Both the position numbers and the translations under genes were made by a program. Under the pieces are notes generated by a model, which saw only the letters and a list, made by a program, of their open reading frames with translations, searched no databases and was not told the origin of the DNA. Positions 1 to 8,455 of a DNA stretch of 64,000 nt are shown here, in pieces. This DNA comes from Acidovorax sp. A79 (GTDB lineage Bacteria > Pseudomonadota > Gammaproteobacteria > Burkholderiales > Burkholderiaceae_C). Positions within the stretch are counted from its first letter, which is position 1; the number at the start of each line of letters is the position of its first letter. Location of the stretch: assembly GCF_041154505.1 (NCBI RefSeq), contig NZ_AP028672.1, positions 4,256,501 to 4,320,500 on the forward strand, written 5' to 3'.

Positions 1-1439
1 GCGAGCAGGAGTTGCAGGCGGGAGAGGTGCTCGCGCTGCAGATGCCCAACTGCCTGCACTACCCCATCGCGGTGTTCGGCGCGTGGAAGGCCGGGCTCAT
101 CGTGACCAACGCGAACCCGCTGTACACCGGGCGCGAGCTGCGCCTGCAGCTCGAAGACAGCGGTGCGAAGCTGCTGCTGGTGTGCGACCTGTTCCTGCCG
201 GTGGCACAGCCTGTGGCCGAGGGCCTGGGCCTGCCCGTGCTCACGGCCAGCCTGTGGGACTTCTTTGAGGAACCTGTGGCATCGGCCATCCGCGCCAAGA
301 TGGCCGGGCCTGCGGACTCCACCGCGGCGCCGCTGCCGCGCATGGCCGACGCGCTGGTGCGCGGGCAGGCGCTGGAGCCCGTCGAACACCGCAGCCACCC
401 CGTGGCGGTGTACCAGTACACGGGCGGCACCACCGGGCGCAGCAAGGGCGCAGTGATCACGCACGGCAACATCCTGGCCACCTTGCGCATCACGCGCGAT
501 TTCCTGGACGCCTACGATGGGCCGAAGCAGGGCGAGACCATGCTCACCGTGCTGCCCATGTACCACGTGTTCGCCTTCATGGTGAACTTCCTGGTGTTCT
601 TCGAGGTCGGTGCACGCAACGTGCTGGTGCCCAACCCGCGCCCCATGTCCAACCTGCAAAAGACCTTCGAGCAGTTCGAGGTGCAGTGGACTGCCGGCGT
701 GGACACGCTGTTCGCAGGCCTGCTGGCCGAGCCCTGGTTCCAGGCCAGGCCACCGAAGCTGCGCTACGCCTTCTCGGGTGGTACGGCCCTGCGTACGTCG
801 ACCGCGCAGGCCTGGCAGGCGGTGGTCTGCCCCATCCTGGAGGGCTACGGCATGACCGAGACATCGTGCATCGTCTCGTGCAACCCGCCCTCGGCTACGC
901 CGCGCCTGGGCACCGTGGGCGTGCCCATGCCGGGCTGCCGGGTGCGCATCGTCGATGACCAGGGGCGCGATCTGCCTCAGGGCGAGCGCGGCGAGTTGCT
1001 GGTGCAGGGCCCGCAGGTGGTGGCCGGCTACCTGCATGCGCAGGAAGATAGTGCCAGCGCGATCCGGGACGGCTGGCTGCACACGGGCGACATTGCGCAG
1101 CTGGAGGAGGGCGGTTTCATCCGCATCGTCGACCGCAAGAAGGACATGATTCTGGTGTCCGGCTTCAACGTCTACCCGAACGAGGTGGAAGACGTGCTCG
1201 CGGCCCACACCGACATCGCCGAGGCCGCCGTCATCGGTGTGCCGGATGCTGGCACCGGCGAGGCCGTGCGCGCCTTCGTGGTCGCGCGCAACCCGGCGCT
1301 CACGCCCGAGGACGTGCAGCGCCACTGCCGCACCCAGCTCACGGCCTACAAGGTGCCACGCCAGATCGTTTTCCGCGAGCAACTCCCCAAGTCGCCGGTG
1401 GGAAAGATCCTCAGGGCGTCGCTGCGCGAAGAGGCCTGA
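1..1439 (+). CDS. fadD: Long-chain fatty-acid--CoA ligase, 5' end outside window
   Basis: AMP-forming acyl-CoA synthetase that activates fatty acids with ATP and CoA for beta-oxidation or lipid synthesis. The frame is open to the window edge, so roughly the first 80 residues of a protein usually near 560 aa are missing. The TTG at 12 is only the first start-like codon and not a credible start. Visible family motifs in order are the P-loop-like YTGGTTGRSKGA, the GYGMTETS adenylate-binding motif, the LHTGDIA motif, DRKKDMILVSGFNVYPNEVE (the fatty-acyl-CoA synthetase signature) and the C-terminal catalytic lysine motif PKSPVGKILR. The exact chain-length preference cannot be read from the sequence. 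Confidence 0.9.
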   Translation, partial: EQELQAGEVLALQMPNCLHYPIAVFGAWKAGLIVTNANPLYTGRELRLQLEDSGAKLLLVCDLFLPVAQPVAEGLGLPVLTASLWDFFEEPVASAIRAKMAGPADSTAAPLPRMADALVRGQALEPVEHRSHPVAVYQYTGGTTGRSKGAVITHGNILATLRITRDFLDAYDGPKQGETMLTVLPMYHVFAFMVNFLVFFEVGARNVLVPNPRPMSNLQKTFEQFEVQWTAGVDTLFAGLLAEPWFQARPPKLRYAFSGGTALRTSTAQAWQAVVCPILEGYGMTETSCIVSCNPPSATPRLGTVGVPMPGCRVRIVDDQGRDLPQGERGELLVQGPQVVAGYLHAQEDSASAIRDGWLHTGDIAQLEEGGFIRIVDRKKDMILVSGFNVYPNEVEDVLAAHTDIAEAAVIGVPDAGTGEAVRAFVVARNPALTPEDVQRHCRTQLTAYKVPRQIVFREQLPKSPVGKILRASLREEA

Positions 1440-1744
1440 AAGTGGTCTGAGCAACGGCCTGGTCTGCAGCGGTGAGGCCAGGCCGTGCAGCTGCCGAACA
1501 GTCGATGGAATGATGTTGGTGGTGCCAAGAACGATCAAGCCCTTGCGAGCAGTGGGGCGGGCCGAAGCGGTGATCCCCGGGGGAATGCCTTGTCCCCGGT
1601 GTGATCTATTTCTCCGCACATGGATCACGTGGCAGCGCAGTAATGAACCACTGAATCCATATTCCTCATCACAATAGCTGTTGTCTATTGACAAAATATT
1701 ACAAATCTACTGACCATAACGCAGACGAACATTGGGGGACTGCG
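1440..1744. other. Intergenic region between fadD and chemotaxis receptor
   Basis: No gene is supported here. An inverted repeat GGCCTGG (1456-1462) / CCAGGCC (1478-1484) follows the fadD stop and may be a weak transcript end, but it lacks a T-run. The last 70 bases before the receptor are AT-rich and hold a TTGACA at 1688-1693. No well-spaced -10 box follows it, so the promoter cannot be placed. Confidence 0.4.
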
Positions 1745-3391
1745 ATGGGTTTTCAGAACATGACGATGCGGGCGAGGTTGGCACTGTCGTTTGGCTTGAT
1801 GGTGGTGCTTATCGTGGTCCTGTCCGCGTTCGCCATCAAGGACATGAGCAGCGCCAAGACGCAATTTCATGACTTCGTGACCGGTATCGACGCACGGGCA
1901 CATCTGGCCCAAGGAATACGGAGCGCCGTCGACGCGCGCGCCGTGGCCGCCCGGAACATGGTGCTGGCGACCAAGCCTGCAGAACGCGACGCGGAAAAGG
2001 CGGCTGTCGTCAAAGCCCACGAAGAGGTCCAAAAACGCCTGGCCCTGCTCAAACAGGCGGTAGAAGGCCCAGGCATTCCAGTCAACGTCAGGGCGCTGGT
2101 GGCCGAACTCGCAAAGATCGAGCAGTCATATGGGCCGGTGGCCCTGTCCATCATCGATTTGGCGATGGCCGACAAAAAGGACGAAGCCATTGCGAAAATC
2201 AATGACGAGTGCCGGCCGCTTCTCGCCGCCCTGATTGCCAAGACCGACGAGTACCAAAAGACAACCGATGAGCGCTCCAAACAGCTGGTGGATTCCTCCG
2301 AGGCCGATTTCGAATTCCAGCGCCGGCTCTTGATCGGCCTGGCATTGCTGGCCACCATGATGGCGGTGGCATGCGGGGTTGCCATCACCCGCGGAGTGCT
2401 GAGGGCCCTGGGTGCCGAGCCCGATGCACTGAGCAGTGCCGCCAGCAAGGTGGCGGGCGGCAACCTGTCCAGCATTGCGGGGGCGAGCGCAGCCCCCGGC
2501 GGCAGCGTGCTGGCATCGCTGAGTGCCATGCAGCAGAACCTGGCCAGCATCGTGAGCAAGGTACGGGGCGCCACCGACTCCATCTCCACCGGCACGAGCG
2601 AGATCGCCATGGGCAACGCAGACCTGAGCCAGCGCACCGAAGAGCAGGCCAGCGCTTTGCAGCAGACCGCCGCCACCATGGAAGAGTTCACCTCCACGAT
2701 CCGCAACAACGCCGAGAACGCCAAGATGGCCGATCAGCTGGCCATCAGCGCATCCGCCGTGGCCACACGGGGCGGCGAGGTGGTCTCCAAGGTCGTCACC
2801 ACCATGCGGGACATCAACGACAGCTCGCGCAAGATCTCGGACATCATCGGTGTGATCGATGGCATCGCCTTCCAGACCAATATCCTGGCGCTGAACGCTG
2901 CGGTAGAGGCAGCCCGCGCCGGCGAGCAGGGCCGAGGCTTTGCGGTGGTGGCCACCGAGGTGCGCAATCTCGCGCAGCGCAGCGCCAGCGCCGCCAAGGA
3001 GATCAAGGCGCTGATCAACGAAAGCGTGGAGAAGGTGTCCGTGGGCACGGGCCTGGTGGATCAAGCCGGGCAGACCATGGTCGAGGTTGTGGGCGCGATC
3101 AAGCGGGTGACGGACATCGTGGGCGAGATCAGCTCCGCCAGCTCCGAGCAGAGCACGGGCATTTCCCAGATCGGCCAGGCCGTCAACCAGATGGACCACG
3201 CCACGCAGCAGAACGCGGCACTGGTGGAGCAAAGCGCCGCCGCCGCCAAGAGCCTGGAGCTGCAGGCCCAGCAACTCACCGAAGCCGTGAGCACCTTCCA
3301 ACTGGAGGATTCGCCTGTAGTTACGCCGGACCGTCCTTGGGCACGCTCCGTTCCCTGCGCCGTTCCGCGCGCGCTTCTCGACCAAGCTTAG
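1745..3391 (+). CDS. Methyl-accepting chemotaxis protein
   Basis: Transmembrane chemoreceptor that signals to CheA/CheW. The chosen ATG has a GGGGGA-type ribosome site about nine bases upstream; an in-frame TTG at 1688 would only add 19 unlikely residues. The 548-aa product has an N-terminal membrane segment, a helical periplasmic region rich in Lys/Glu, a second membrane segment ([20 protein letters not shown]) and a long cytoplasmic coiled coil. The conserved hairpin tip is visible as [20 protein letters not shown]. The C-terminus shows no tethering pentapeptide for CheR/CheB. The ligand is unknown. It stands alone between unrelated genes, so it is a stand-alone receptor rather than part of a che operon. 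Confidence 0.93.
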   Translation: MGFQNMTMRARLALSFGLMVVLIVVLSAFAIKDMSSAKTQFHDFVTGIDARAHLAQGIRSAVDARAVAARNMVLATKPAERDAEKAAVVKAHEEVQKRLALLKQAVEGPGIPVNVRALVAELAKIEQSYGPVALSIIDLAMADKKDEAIAKINDECRPLLAALIAKTDEYQKTTDERSKQLVDSSEADFEFQRRLLIGLALLATMMAVACGVAITRGVLRALGAEPDALSSAASKVAGGNLSSIAGASAAPGGSVLASLSAMQQNLASIVSKVRGATDSISTGTSEIAMGNADLSQRTEEQASALQQTAATMEEFTSTIRNNAENAKMADQLAISASAVATRGGEVVSKVVTTMRDINDSSRKISDIIGVIDGIAFQTNILALNAAVEAARAGEQGRGFAVVATEVRNLAQRSASAAKEIKALINESVEKVSVGTGLVDQAGQTMVEVVGAIKRVTDIVGEISSASSEQSTGISQIGQAVNQMDHATQQNAALVEQSAAAAKSLELQAQQLTEAVSTFQLEDSPVVTPDRPWARSVPCAVPRALLDQA

Positions 3392-3734
3392 GCGGCAGGA
3401 GGTGAGAGGTCGTTGTGACCGTTCAGCAAAGGCGCCTTGAGAGCCCGGGAGCCGCCACGCGCCCTGTCGCGAGGAATGGCCTCCTACTAAAACCTGGGCG
3501 CTTCATGTTGGCCCTCGCTGTGACGGCGCTTACTACATATCTGCGCTGAAGGATGACATGGGCATTCAATCGGACCGTCCGTAGCGTCCGCTCACCTCAA
3601 CGCTCAGCGTCGCCTCTACCCCATGCAGTCGGTCTGTTAGTTACTGGACGCGGCAAAGCTGGGTGCCGAATCTCGCATAGAACCATGCGTGTGGCATCAG
3701 CACGTCGATGATCGAGAGATCGTTGGAGCCTGCG

Positions 3735-3911
3735 CACCGCGCTGGCGCAAAGGTATTTGAGGTCCGACAAACTGAGTTTTGCCCCGAGCGCGATGGGCTC
3801 TTCGCTTGGTACAAGAGCTGCGCTGCTTGAAACGGCGATCGGTTCGGGACGGTCATCGACTATAGGACACAGATCGTCCGATATGGCGATGGCTACACCT
3901 CTGCTCAACTC
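3735..3911 (-). pseudogene. Possible LysR substrate-binding-domain remnant
   Basis: One minus-strand frame reads as a stretch resembling the middle of a LysR effector domain: LSRGVAIAISDDL, then RPEPIAVSSS, then ALVPSEEPIALGAKLSLSDL. This is comparable to the family pattern 'L..GelDlAI ... vvpsdHPLa....vsLaDL'. There is no helix-turn-helix half and the frame has no credible start or end. The CTGAA tandem repeat sits exactly at its upstream edge. I infer a decayed gene; the resemblance is by eye only. Confidence 0.3.
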
Positions 3912-3916
3912 GAACG

Positions 3917-3959
3917 CTGAACTGAACTGAACTGAACTGAACTGAACTGAACTGAACTG
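3917..3959. repeat. CTGAA pentanucleotide tandem repeat, 8.6 copies
   Basis: Eight perfect copies of CTGAA plus a partial CTG, 43 bases without interruption. On the minus strand the unit is TTCAG and open frames through it read as repeats of SVQFS. A five-base unit shifts the reading frame at each gain or loss of a copy, which is the arrangement of phase-variable contingency loci, but no intact gene is evident around it. Confidence 0.95.
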
Positions 3960-4523
3960 CCTTGGCCGATATTTCCCAGGGCTGCGCCTGTGTCGGGATC
4001 GCTGCAACCTAGATGTTGATCGTTCCAGCCATGGGCAGCGCCCTGGCACCTCGTAGACTGAAATTTCTCTGTACAAATATGGCCCAGGCACAAAGGGGAT
4101 TCAATTGGTCCTCTCGCAACATGGGGCGATGGCAGTCTGGAGGGCGAAACAAGCGAATGCGATTCCGGAGGCTTGCGAACCTGAACCAAACATTGTCTAC
4201 GGGAAACCAGAAGGGAACCGGACACAATCTAAAGTCCAGTGGCGTGGAATCCTCGCGAACCAATCCAGAGTGGCACAGGTATCTAAACCTCTCTGTCGTG
4301 TGCTGCCAAAGGGCTCAAACAAATCAATGATTTACGTAAGGATCGAGACGAATGCGCGGTGGCGTTCCGCAGTAACGCAAGGCTCTACAATCGCCGCAGA
4401 CCAAAACGCCCTGCGCATTTGCGACCGGGGCGCCTGCGATGTGGTGCCCCCTGACCCGGCCGCTCCGCACGCGATAGAACGGCACACGGTCTCGCATCCA
4501 AACCTGGAGGAGTAGTGAGCCCA

Positions 4524-4907
4524 ATGGCACCCTTGCAAGTAACAACAGCACTCATGGGCACGGGTTTAGCCGTGCTGATTCTCTATCTAATACGCCGCGA
4601 TCATCTTTACCTGATGCATGGCCTTAGCTGGGCCGTTGCAGCCGGGGTCGCGGCGGTGCTGGGAGCTTGGCCGGGCCTGATCGACCGCTTGGCCGGATGG
4701 GCCGGGTTTGGCTACCCGCCAGCGCTCTTGCTGCTTTTGGCCTGTGTGTTGCTGGTAGTCAAGGCCCTCCACGCCGACATGGTAAATACCCGCATTGAAC
4801 GGGACATGCGCCGCTTGAACCAGCGACTCGCGCTGCTGGAGGCAGATAACGAAATCCTTCGCAATAGGGCGGCGACCGCAAGCCCCGCTGACATCATCGA
4901 CCCATGA
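4524..4907 (+). CDS. DUF2304 family small membrane protein
   Basis: A 127-aa protein with three hydrophobic segments (near residues 6-24, 33-50 and 66-82) followed by a charged helical tail (RIERDMRRLNQRLALLEADNEILR). This is the pattern of DUF2304 proteins, which often sit beside glycosyltransferases; their function is unknown. GGAGG at 4506-4510 could serve either GTG at 4515 (very short spacing) or ATG at 4524 (long spacing), so the start is uncertain by three codons. Its stop overlaps the start of manC in an ATGA arrangement, making it the first gene of the polysaccharide operon. Confidence 0.75.
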   Translation: MAPLQVTTALMGTGLAVLILYLIRRDHLYLMHGLSWAVAAGVAAVLGAWPGLIDRLAGWAGFGYPPALLLLLACVLLVVKALHADMVNTRIERDMRRLNQRLALLEADNEILRNRAATASPADIIDP

Positions 4908-6358
4908 CTTCTTATCACCTGCTCCCCGTCATCCTCTGTGGCGGTTCGGGTACCCGCTTGTGGCCACTCTCCCGTGAAACCTATCCCAAGCAATTCCTGG
5001 CACTGGGTGGCGACGGAGTTTCCATGTTGCAAGACACAGCAACACGTCTGGACGGCCTGGACTCCTCCATCCCGATGAAGCCACCACTTGTGGTGTGCAA
5101 TAGCGCCCACCGCTTCTTGGCGGCCCAGCAATTGCAGGAAGCCGGTGTTGACGGCGCGCAGCTTGTGCTGGAGCCTGCCGGCCGCAACACAGCCCCTGCT
5201 TTGACCTTGGCCGCCTTCGCGGCCGATTCTCAGGCCATTTTGCTGGCCATGCCTGCAGATCACGTCGTCGCAAACGCAGGGAACCTGCACCAGGCCGTGA
5301 AAGAGGCTTGGCCGCTGGCACAGGACGGCGCGATGGTCACTTTTGGCATTGTGGCCGACCGCCCTGAAACTGGATACGGCTATATCCAGAAGGCACATCC
5401 CATCGTAGGTACTGGCGCGTTCTCCATCCAGAGCTTTGAAGAAAAACCCAGCCTTGAACTGGCTCATTCATACGTCGCCAGCGGCAACTACCTGTGGAAC
5501 AGTGGCTTGTTCATGGTGCGAGCCGACCAATGGCTCAAGGCCATGGCGGCGTTGCAGCCTGCGATGTTTCAAGCCTGTCGCTCCGCCATGGAGCACAGCA
5601 GCCGGGACATGGACTTCATTCGTCCGCACAGTGAAACCTTTGCTGCTTGCCCGGCCGACTCCATCGACTACGCGGTCATGGAACATCTGCCGGGTCAGGA
5701 AGAACTAGACATGCCGGCTCGCGTGGTGCCGCTCGACGCTGGTTGGTCCGACTTGGGCGCTTGGGATGCGCTCTGGGACGTTTTGCCACGCGATGCCAGT
5801 GGAAACGCCCACGCCGGCCAAACCCTTGCGATCGACACCCGCGACAGCCTGTTGTTTTCCGAAACCTGCCTGGTGGCCACCGTGGGCGTGGATAACCTGG
5901 TGGTGGTGGCAACCGCCGATGCCATTTTGGTGGCGGACAAGCGCAAAACCCAGGACGTGAAAAAAATCGTGGCAGAGCTGAAAACGCAAAAGCGGAGCCT
6001 GGCTTCGACTCACCGCAAGGTGCACCGCCCGTGGGGCTGGTACGACAGCATCGACAGTGGCGAACGTTTTCAAGTCAAGCGCATCGTGGTTCATCCTGGC
6101 GCACAGCTCAGCCTGCAAATGCACCACCATCGGGCCGAGCACTGGATTGTGGTGAAGGGAACGGCGCAGGTCACCAATGGCGACAGGACCTTCTTGCTCG
6201 GCGAGAACGAATCCACGTTCATTCCTCTAGGCCATGTCCATCGCTTGGCAAATCCAGGCAAAGTGCCATTGGAAATTATTGAAGTGCAATCTGGAAGTTA
6301 TCTGGCGGAAGATGACATTGTGCGGTTTGAAGACACCTATGGCCGGATTGCTGAATGA
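4904..6358 (+). CDS. manC: Mannose-1-phosphate guanylyltransferase / mannose-6-phosphate isomerase
   Basis: Bifunctional type II enzyme making GDP-mannose, the precursor for the gmd/fcl branch further downstream. At 484 aa it has the usual length. The N-terminal nucleotidyltransferase shows the pyrophosphorylase signature GGSGTRLWPLSR with the conserved PKQF that follows. The C-terminal phosphomannose isomerase cupin shows HRPWGWYDS, then QLSLQMHHHRAEHWIVV with the metal-binding histidines. The start overlaps the DUF2304 stop. Its presence with gmd and fcl indicates a glycan containing mannose- or fucose/rhamnose-type sugars. Confidence 0.95.
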   Translation: MTSYHLLPVILCGGSGTRLWPLSRETYPKQFLALGGDGVSMLQDTATRLDGLDSSIPMKPPLVVCNSAHRFLAAQQLQEAGVDGAQLVLEPAGRNTAPALTLAAFAADSQAILLAMPADHVVANAGNLHQAVKEAWPLAQDGAMVTFGIVADRPETGYGYIQKAHPIVGTGAFSIQSFEEKPSLELAHSYVASGNYLWNSGLFMVRADQWLKAMAALQPAMFQACRSAMEHSSRDMDFIRPHSETFAACPADSIDYAVMEHLPGQEELDMPARVVPLDAGWSDLGAWDALWDVLPRDASGNAHAGQTLAIDTRDSLLFSETCLVATVGVDNLVVVATADAILVADKRKTQDVKKIVAELKTQKRSLASTHRKVHRPWGWYDSIDSGERFQVKRIVVHPGAQLSLQMHHHRAEHWIVVKGTAQVTNGDRTFLLGENESTFIPLGHVHRLANPGKVPLEIIEVQSGSYLAEDDIVRFEDTYGRIAE

Positions 6359-6383
6359 TTGATAGACATCGCGAGATCAAAGC

Positions 6384-7154
6384 ATGAAGCACGTAGGCCT
6401 GATTGCTGAATTGGTACGGCGTGAATTCTCCGGGCGCTATCAAGGATCGCTGGGGGGGGTGTTGTGGGTCCTGATCCATCCGCTGTTTCTGCTGTCCATC
6501 TACACCTTGGTTTTTGGTGTAGTGCTGAAAACCCGTTGGGACGGAGGAGGAGGAACCTTCGGTTATGCACTGTATGTTTTTGCGGGGTTGATAGTATTCA
6601 ACGCATTTTCAGAGTGCTTGATAAAAGCGCCTGCGATGGTTGTGGGAAACCAGAATTTTGTGAAGAAGGTGGTTTTCCCTCTGGAAATTCTCCCCTTGGT
6701 GAGCGCTATCGTGGCACTGCTGCATGCGACCATTGGGATTGCTGTCTGGTTTCTGTGCTGCATGGTATTTTTTGGCATGCCAAAAATGACGGCACTCTTT
6801 TTTCCCATGATTTTTATTGCCATGCTCCCCCTGTTGCTGGGGATAGGTTGGATATTTTCCGCGCTGGGGGTAATGCTACGCGATACCGGGCAGATCGTTG
6901 GCATCATCAGTCATGTATTTTTGTTTGTTACCCCGATATTTTATTCTGCCGAAAGCATGCCTGAGCCATTGCGGTCGATTTTGATATGGAATCCACTCAC
7001 ACTGCTGGTGGGATGGATTCGTGATTTGCTTTTGATTGGGAATTTGCCTGGTGCTACCGGGATTTTTATTTATATGGCCTTCAGCATCGCTTTTGCATAC
7101 GGCTCGCTCTATTTTTTTAGGCGGGTCCGCCCCTTGTTTGCTGATTTGCTCTAG
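6384..7154 (+). CDS. wzm: Polysaccharide ABC exporter, permease subunit (Wzm/KpsM type)
   Basis: Inner-membrane channel subunit that moves undecaprenyl-linked polysaccharide to the periplasm together with the ATPase that follows three bases later. The 256-aa protein has an N-terminal VRREFSGRYQGSLGGVLW motif typical of ABC-2 polysaccharide exporters, about six hydrophobic segments and the late PIFYSAESMPE motif seen in this family. A run of eight G residues (6452-6459) lies in codons 23-26. Base composition is visibly more AT-rich than the flanking housekeeping genes. Confidence 0.9.
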   Translation: MKHVGLIAELVRREFSGRYQGSLGGVLWVLIHPLFLLSIYTLVFGVVLKTRWDGGGGTFGYALYVFAGLIVFNAFSECLIKAPAMVVGNQNFVKKVVFPLEILPLVSAIVALLHATIGIAVWFLCCMVFFGMPKMTALFFPMIFIAMLPLLLGIGWIFSALGVMLRDTGQIVGIISHVFLFVTPIFYSAESMPEPLRSILIWNPLTLLVGWIRDLLLIGNLPGATGIFIYMAFSIAFAYGSLYFFRRVRPLFADLL

Positions 7155-7157
7155 ATC

Positions 7158-8423
7158 ATGAATAACGCTGTCATCTCAGTCCGGGGCGTGAGCAAGTGCT
7201 ATCCAGTCTTCGATTCAGCCCGCTCCAGAGTGCTGCATACGCTGTGGCCAAAGTATGAACGGGGCGTCAGGGAGCATTGGGCTCTGCGCGACATTAATTT
7301 TGAAGTCCAAAAGGGAGAGTCCGTCGCCATCATCGGCCGAAATGGAGGGGGTAAAAGCACACTGCTTGAAATCCTGACAGGCACCCTGAAGCCGACGACG
7401 GGCTCGGTGAGCGTTCGTGGACGGGTTTCTGCCTTGCTGGAGCTGGGCAGTGGCTTCAATCCAGAGTATTCAGGTCGTGACAATGTGCTGCTGAATGGCC
7501 TGCTGCTTGGCTTGTCGCGCCAAGAGATCGTGGACCGATTTTCTGAAATCGAGGAATTCGCTGAAATCGGGGATGCCATCGACCGCCCGGTGAAAACATA
7601 TTCCAGCGGCATGATGATGCGCCTTGCCTTTTCCGTGCAGGTGCTGTGCGATCCCGACATTCTGATCGTCGACGAGGCCTTGAGTGTCGGGGACTTCTTC
7701 TTCCAGCAAAAATGCTTCAACCGCCTGCGGGAGATGCGCGACCGGGGGCTTACTCTTTTGTTCGTTTCCCATGACATGGGTACGGTTCGCGACCTGTGCC
7801 AAAGGGCCGTCTATCTGCGCAAGGGCGCGCAAATCTATGCTGGAGACGCGCAGGTGGCCATCCGGCGCTATTTTGCGGAAGGGGCGGACGTGCATGCTGC
7901 AATTTCCAGCGCCAAGTCTTTCAATTCAGACAGTGTATTTCCGCAACTGGCACAAGACATTGCTTGGTCACGGCCCGTGGCATCGGGAAAACCTCTCTTC
8001 GCTGTGCGCGTGCTGGATGCAAACGACTGCGATACGGTCGTGGCGCGTCTGGGCGATACGATCCGGATACGGGCCTATTTCCAGGGCGGCGGAGATATCG
8101 AGCGGCTGCGCGTGGCTCTCGTGCTCAAGAACCGCTACGACCAGATCATTAATGCCACGCATTCCAGAAGGCTGGGTTTCGATAACATTGTCTCGACGGA
8201 GCGTGACTGGTCTGCATTTGATTTCGAGATGGATTTACGCCTCGAAGCCGGATTGTATTCAATCCAAGTCAGGCTGGCTTCCGAATCCCAGGTCCCGAAC
8301 CAAGGTGTTGAGCTGGACTCGACGGGCTGGTTTGGCCCACTCGAGGTTCGCTGGGACTATGAGAACGAACCAGCGCCATTCCTGGGAATGTTTGGGTTGC
8401 CGGTGCGCGGGGCACTGGTCTGA
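7158..8423 (+). CDS. wzt: Polysaccharide ABC exporter, ATPase with C-terminal glycan-recognition domain (Wzt type)
   Basis: ATPase of the exporter. The N-terminal 250 residues carry Walker A GRNGGGKST (60-68; the usual Ala is Gly), signature YSSGMMMRL (148-156), Walker B ILIVDEAL (168-175) and the switch SHDM. Residues about 270-410 form an extra beta-rich domain, as in Wzt proteins that recognise a modification at the non-reducing end of the finished chain before export. In such systems chain length is set by a terminator enzyme, so the modifying enzymes encoded next door are candidate partners. That link is inference. Confidence 0.9.
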   Translation: MNNAVISVRGVSKCYPVFDSARSRVLHTLWPKYERGVREHWALRDINFEVQKGESVAIIGRNGGGKSTLLEILTGTLKPTTGSVSVRGRVSALLELGSGFNPEYSGRDNVLLNGLLLGLSRQEIVDRFSEIEEFAEIGDAIDRPVKTYSSGMMMRLAFSVQVLCDPDILIVDEALSVGDFFFQQKCFNRLREMRDRGLTLLFVSHDMGTVRDLCQRAVYLRKGAQIYAGDAQVAIRRYFAEGADVHAAISSAKSFNSDSVFPQLAQDIAWSRPVASGKPLFAVRVLDANDCDTVVARLGDTIRIRAYFQGGGDIERLRVALVLKNRYDQIINATHSRRLGFDNIVSTERDWSAFDFEMDLRLEAGLYSIQVRLASESQVPNQGVELDSTGWFGPLEVRWDYENEPAPFLGMFGLPVRGALV

Positions 8424-8455
8424 AAATAAATTTCAAATAGCGAAGAGAACTCTGC

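Larger units (their letters stand above)
3392..4514. other. Gene-poor stretch upstream of the polysaccharide island
   Basis: About 1.1 kb without a convincing intact gene. It contains the CTGAA tandem repeat (3917-3959) and, on the minus strand, a LysR-like fragment (about 3735-3911). The small plus-strand open frames at 4013-4330 and 4105-4515 have no recognisable domains. The promoter of the polysaccharide operon probably lies in the last 200 bases, but no clear -35/-10 pair, JUMPstart or ops element was seen. Confidence 0.5.

Noticed and set aside
2126..3385. 419-codon minus-strand frame opposite the chemoreceptor
   Set aside because: Mirror of the coding strand with no recognisable protein features.
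3917..3959. CRISPR array
   Set aside because: The repeat unit is five bases with no spacers; it is a simple tandem repeat.
4013..4515. Plus-strand small frames before DUF2304 as genes
   Set aside because: No domains, no ribosome sites of note and composition unlike coding sequence.
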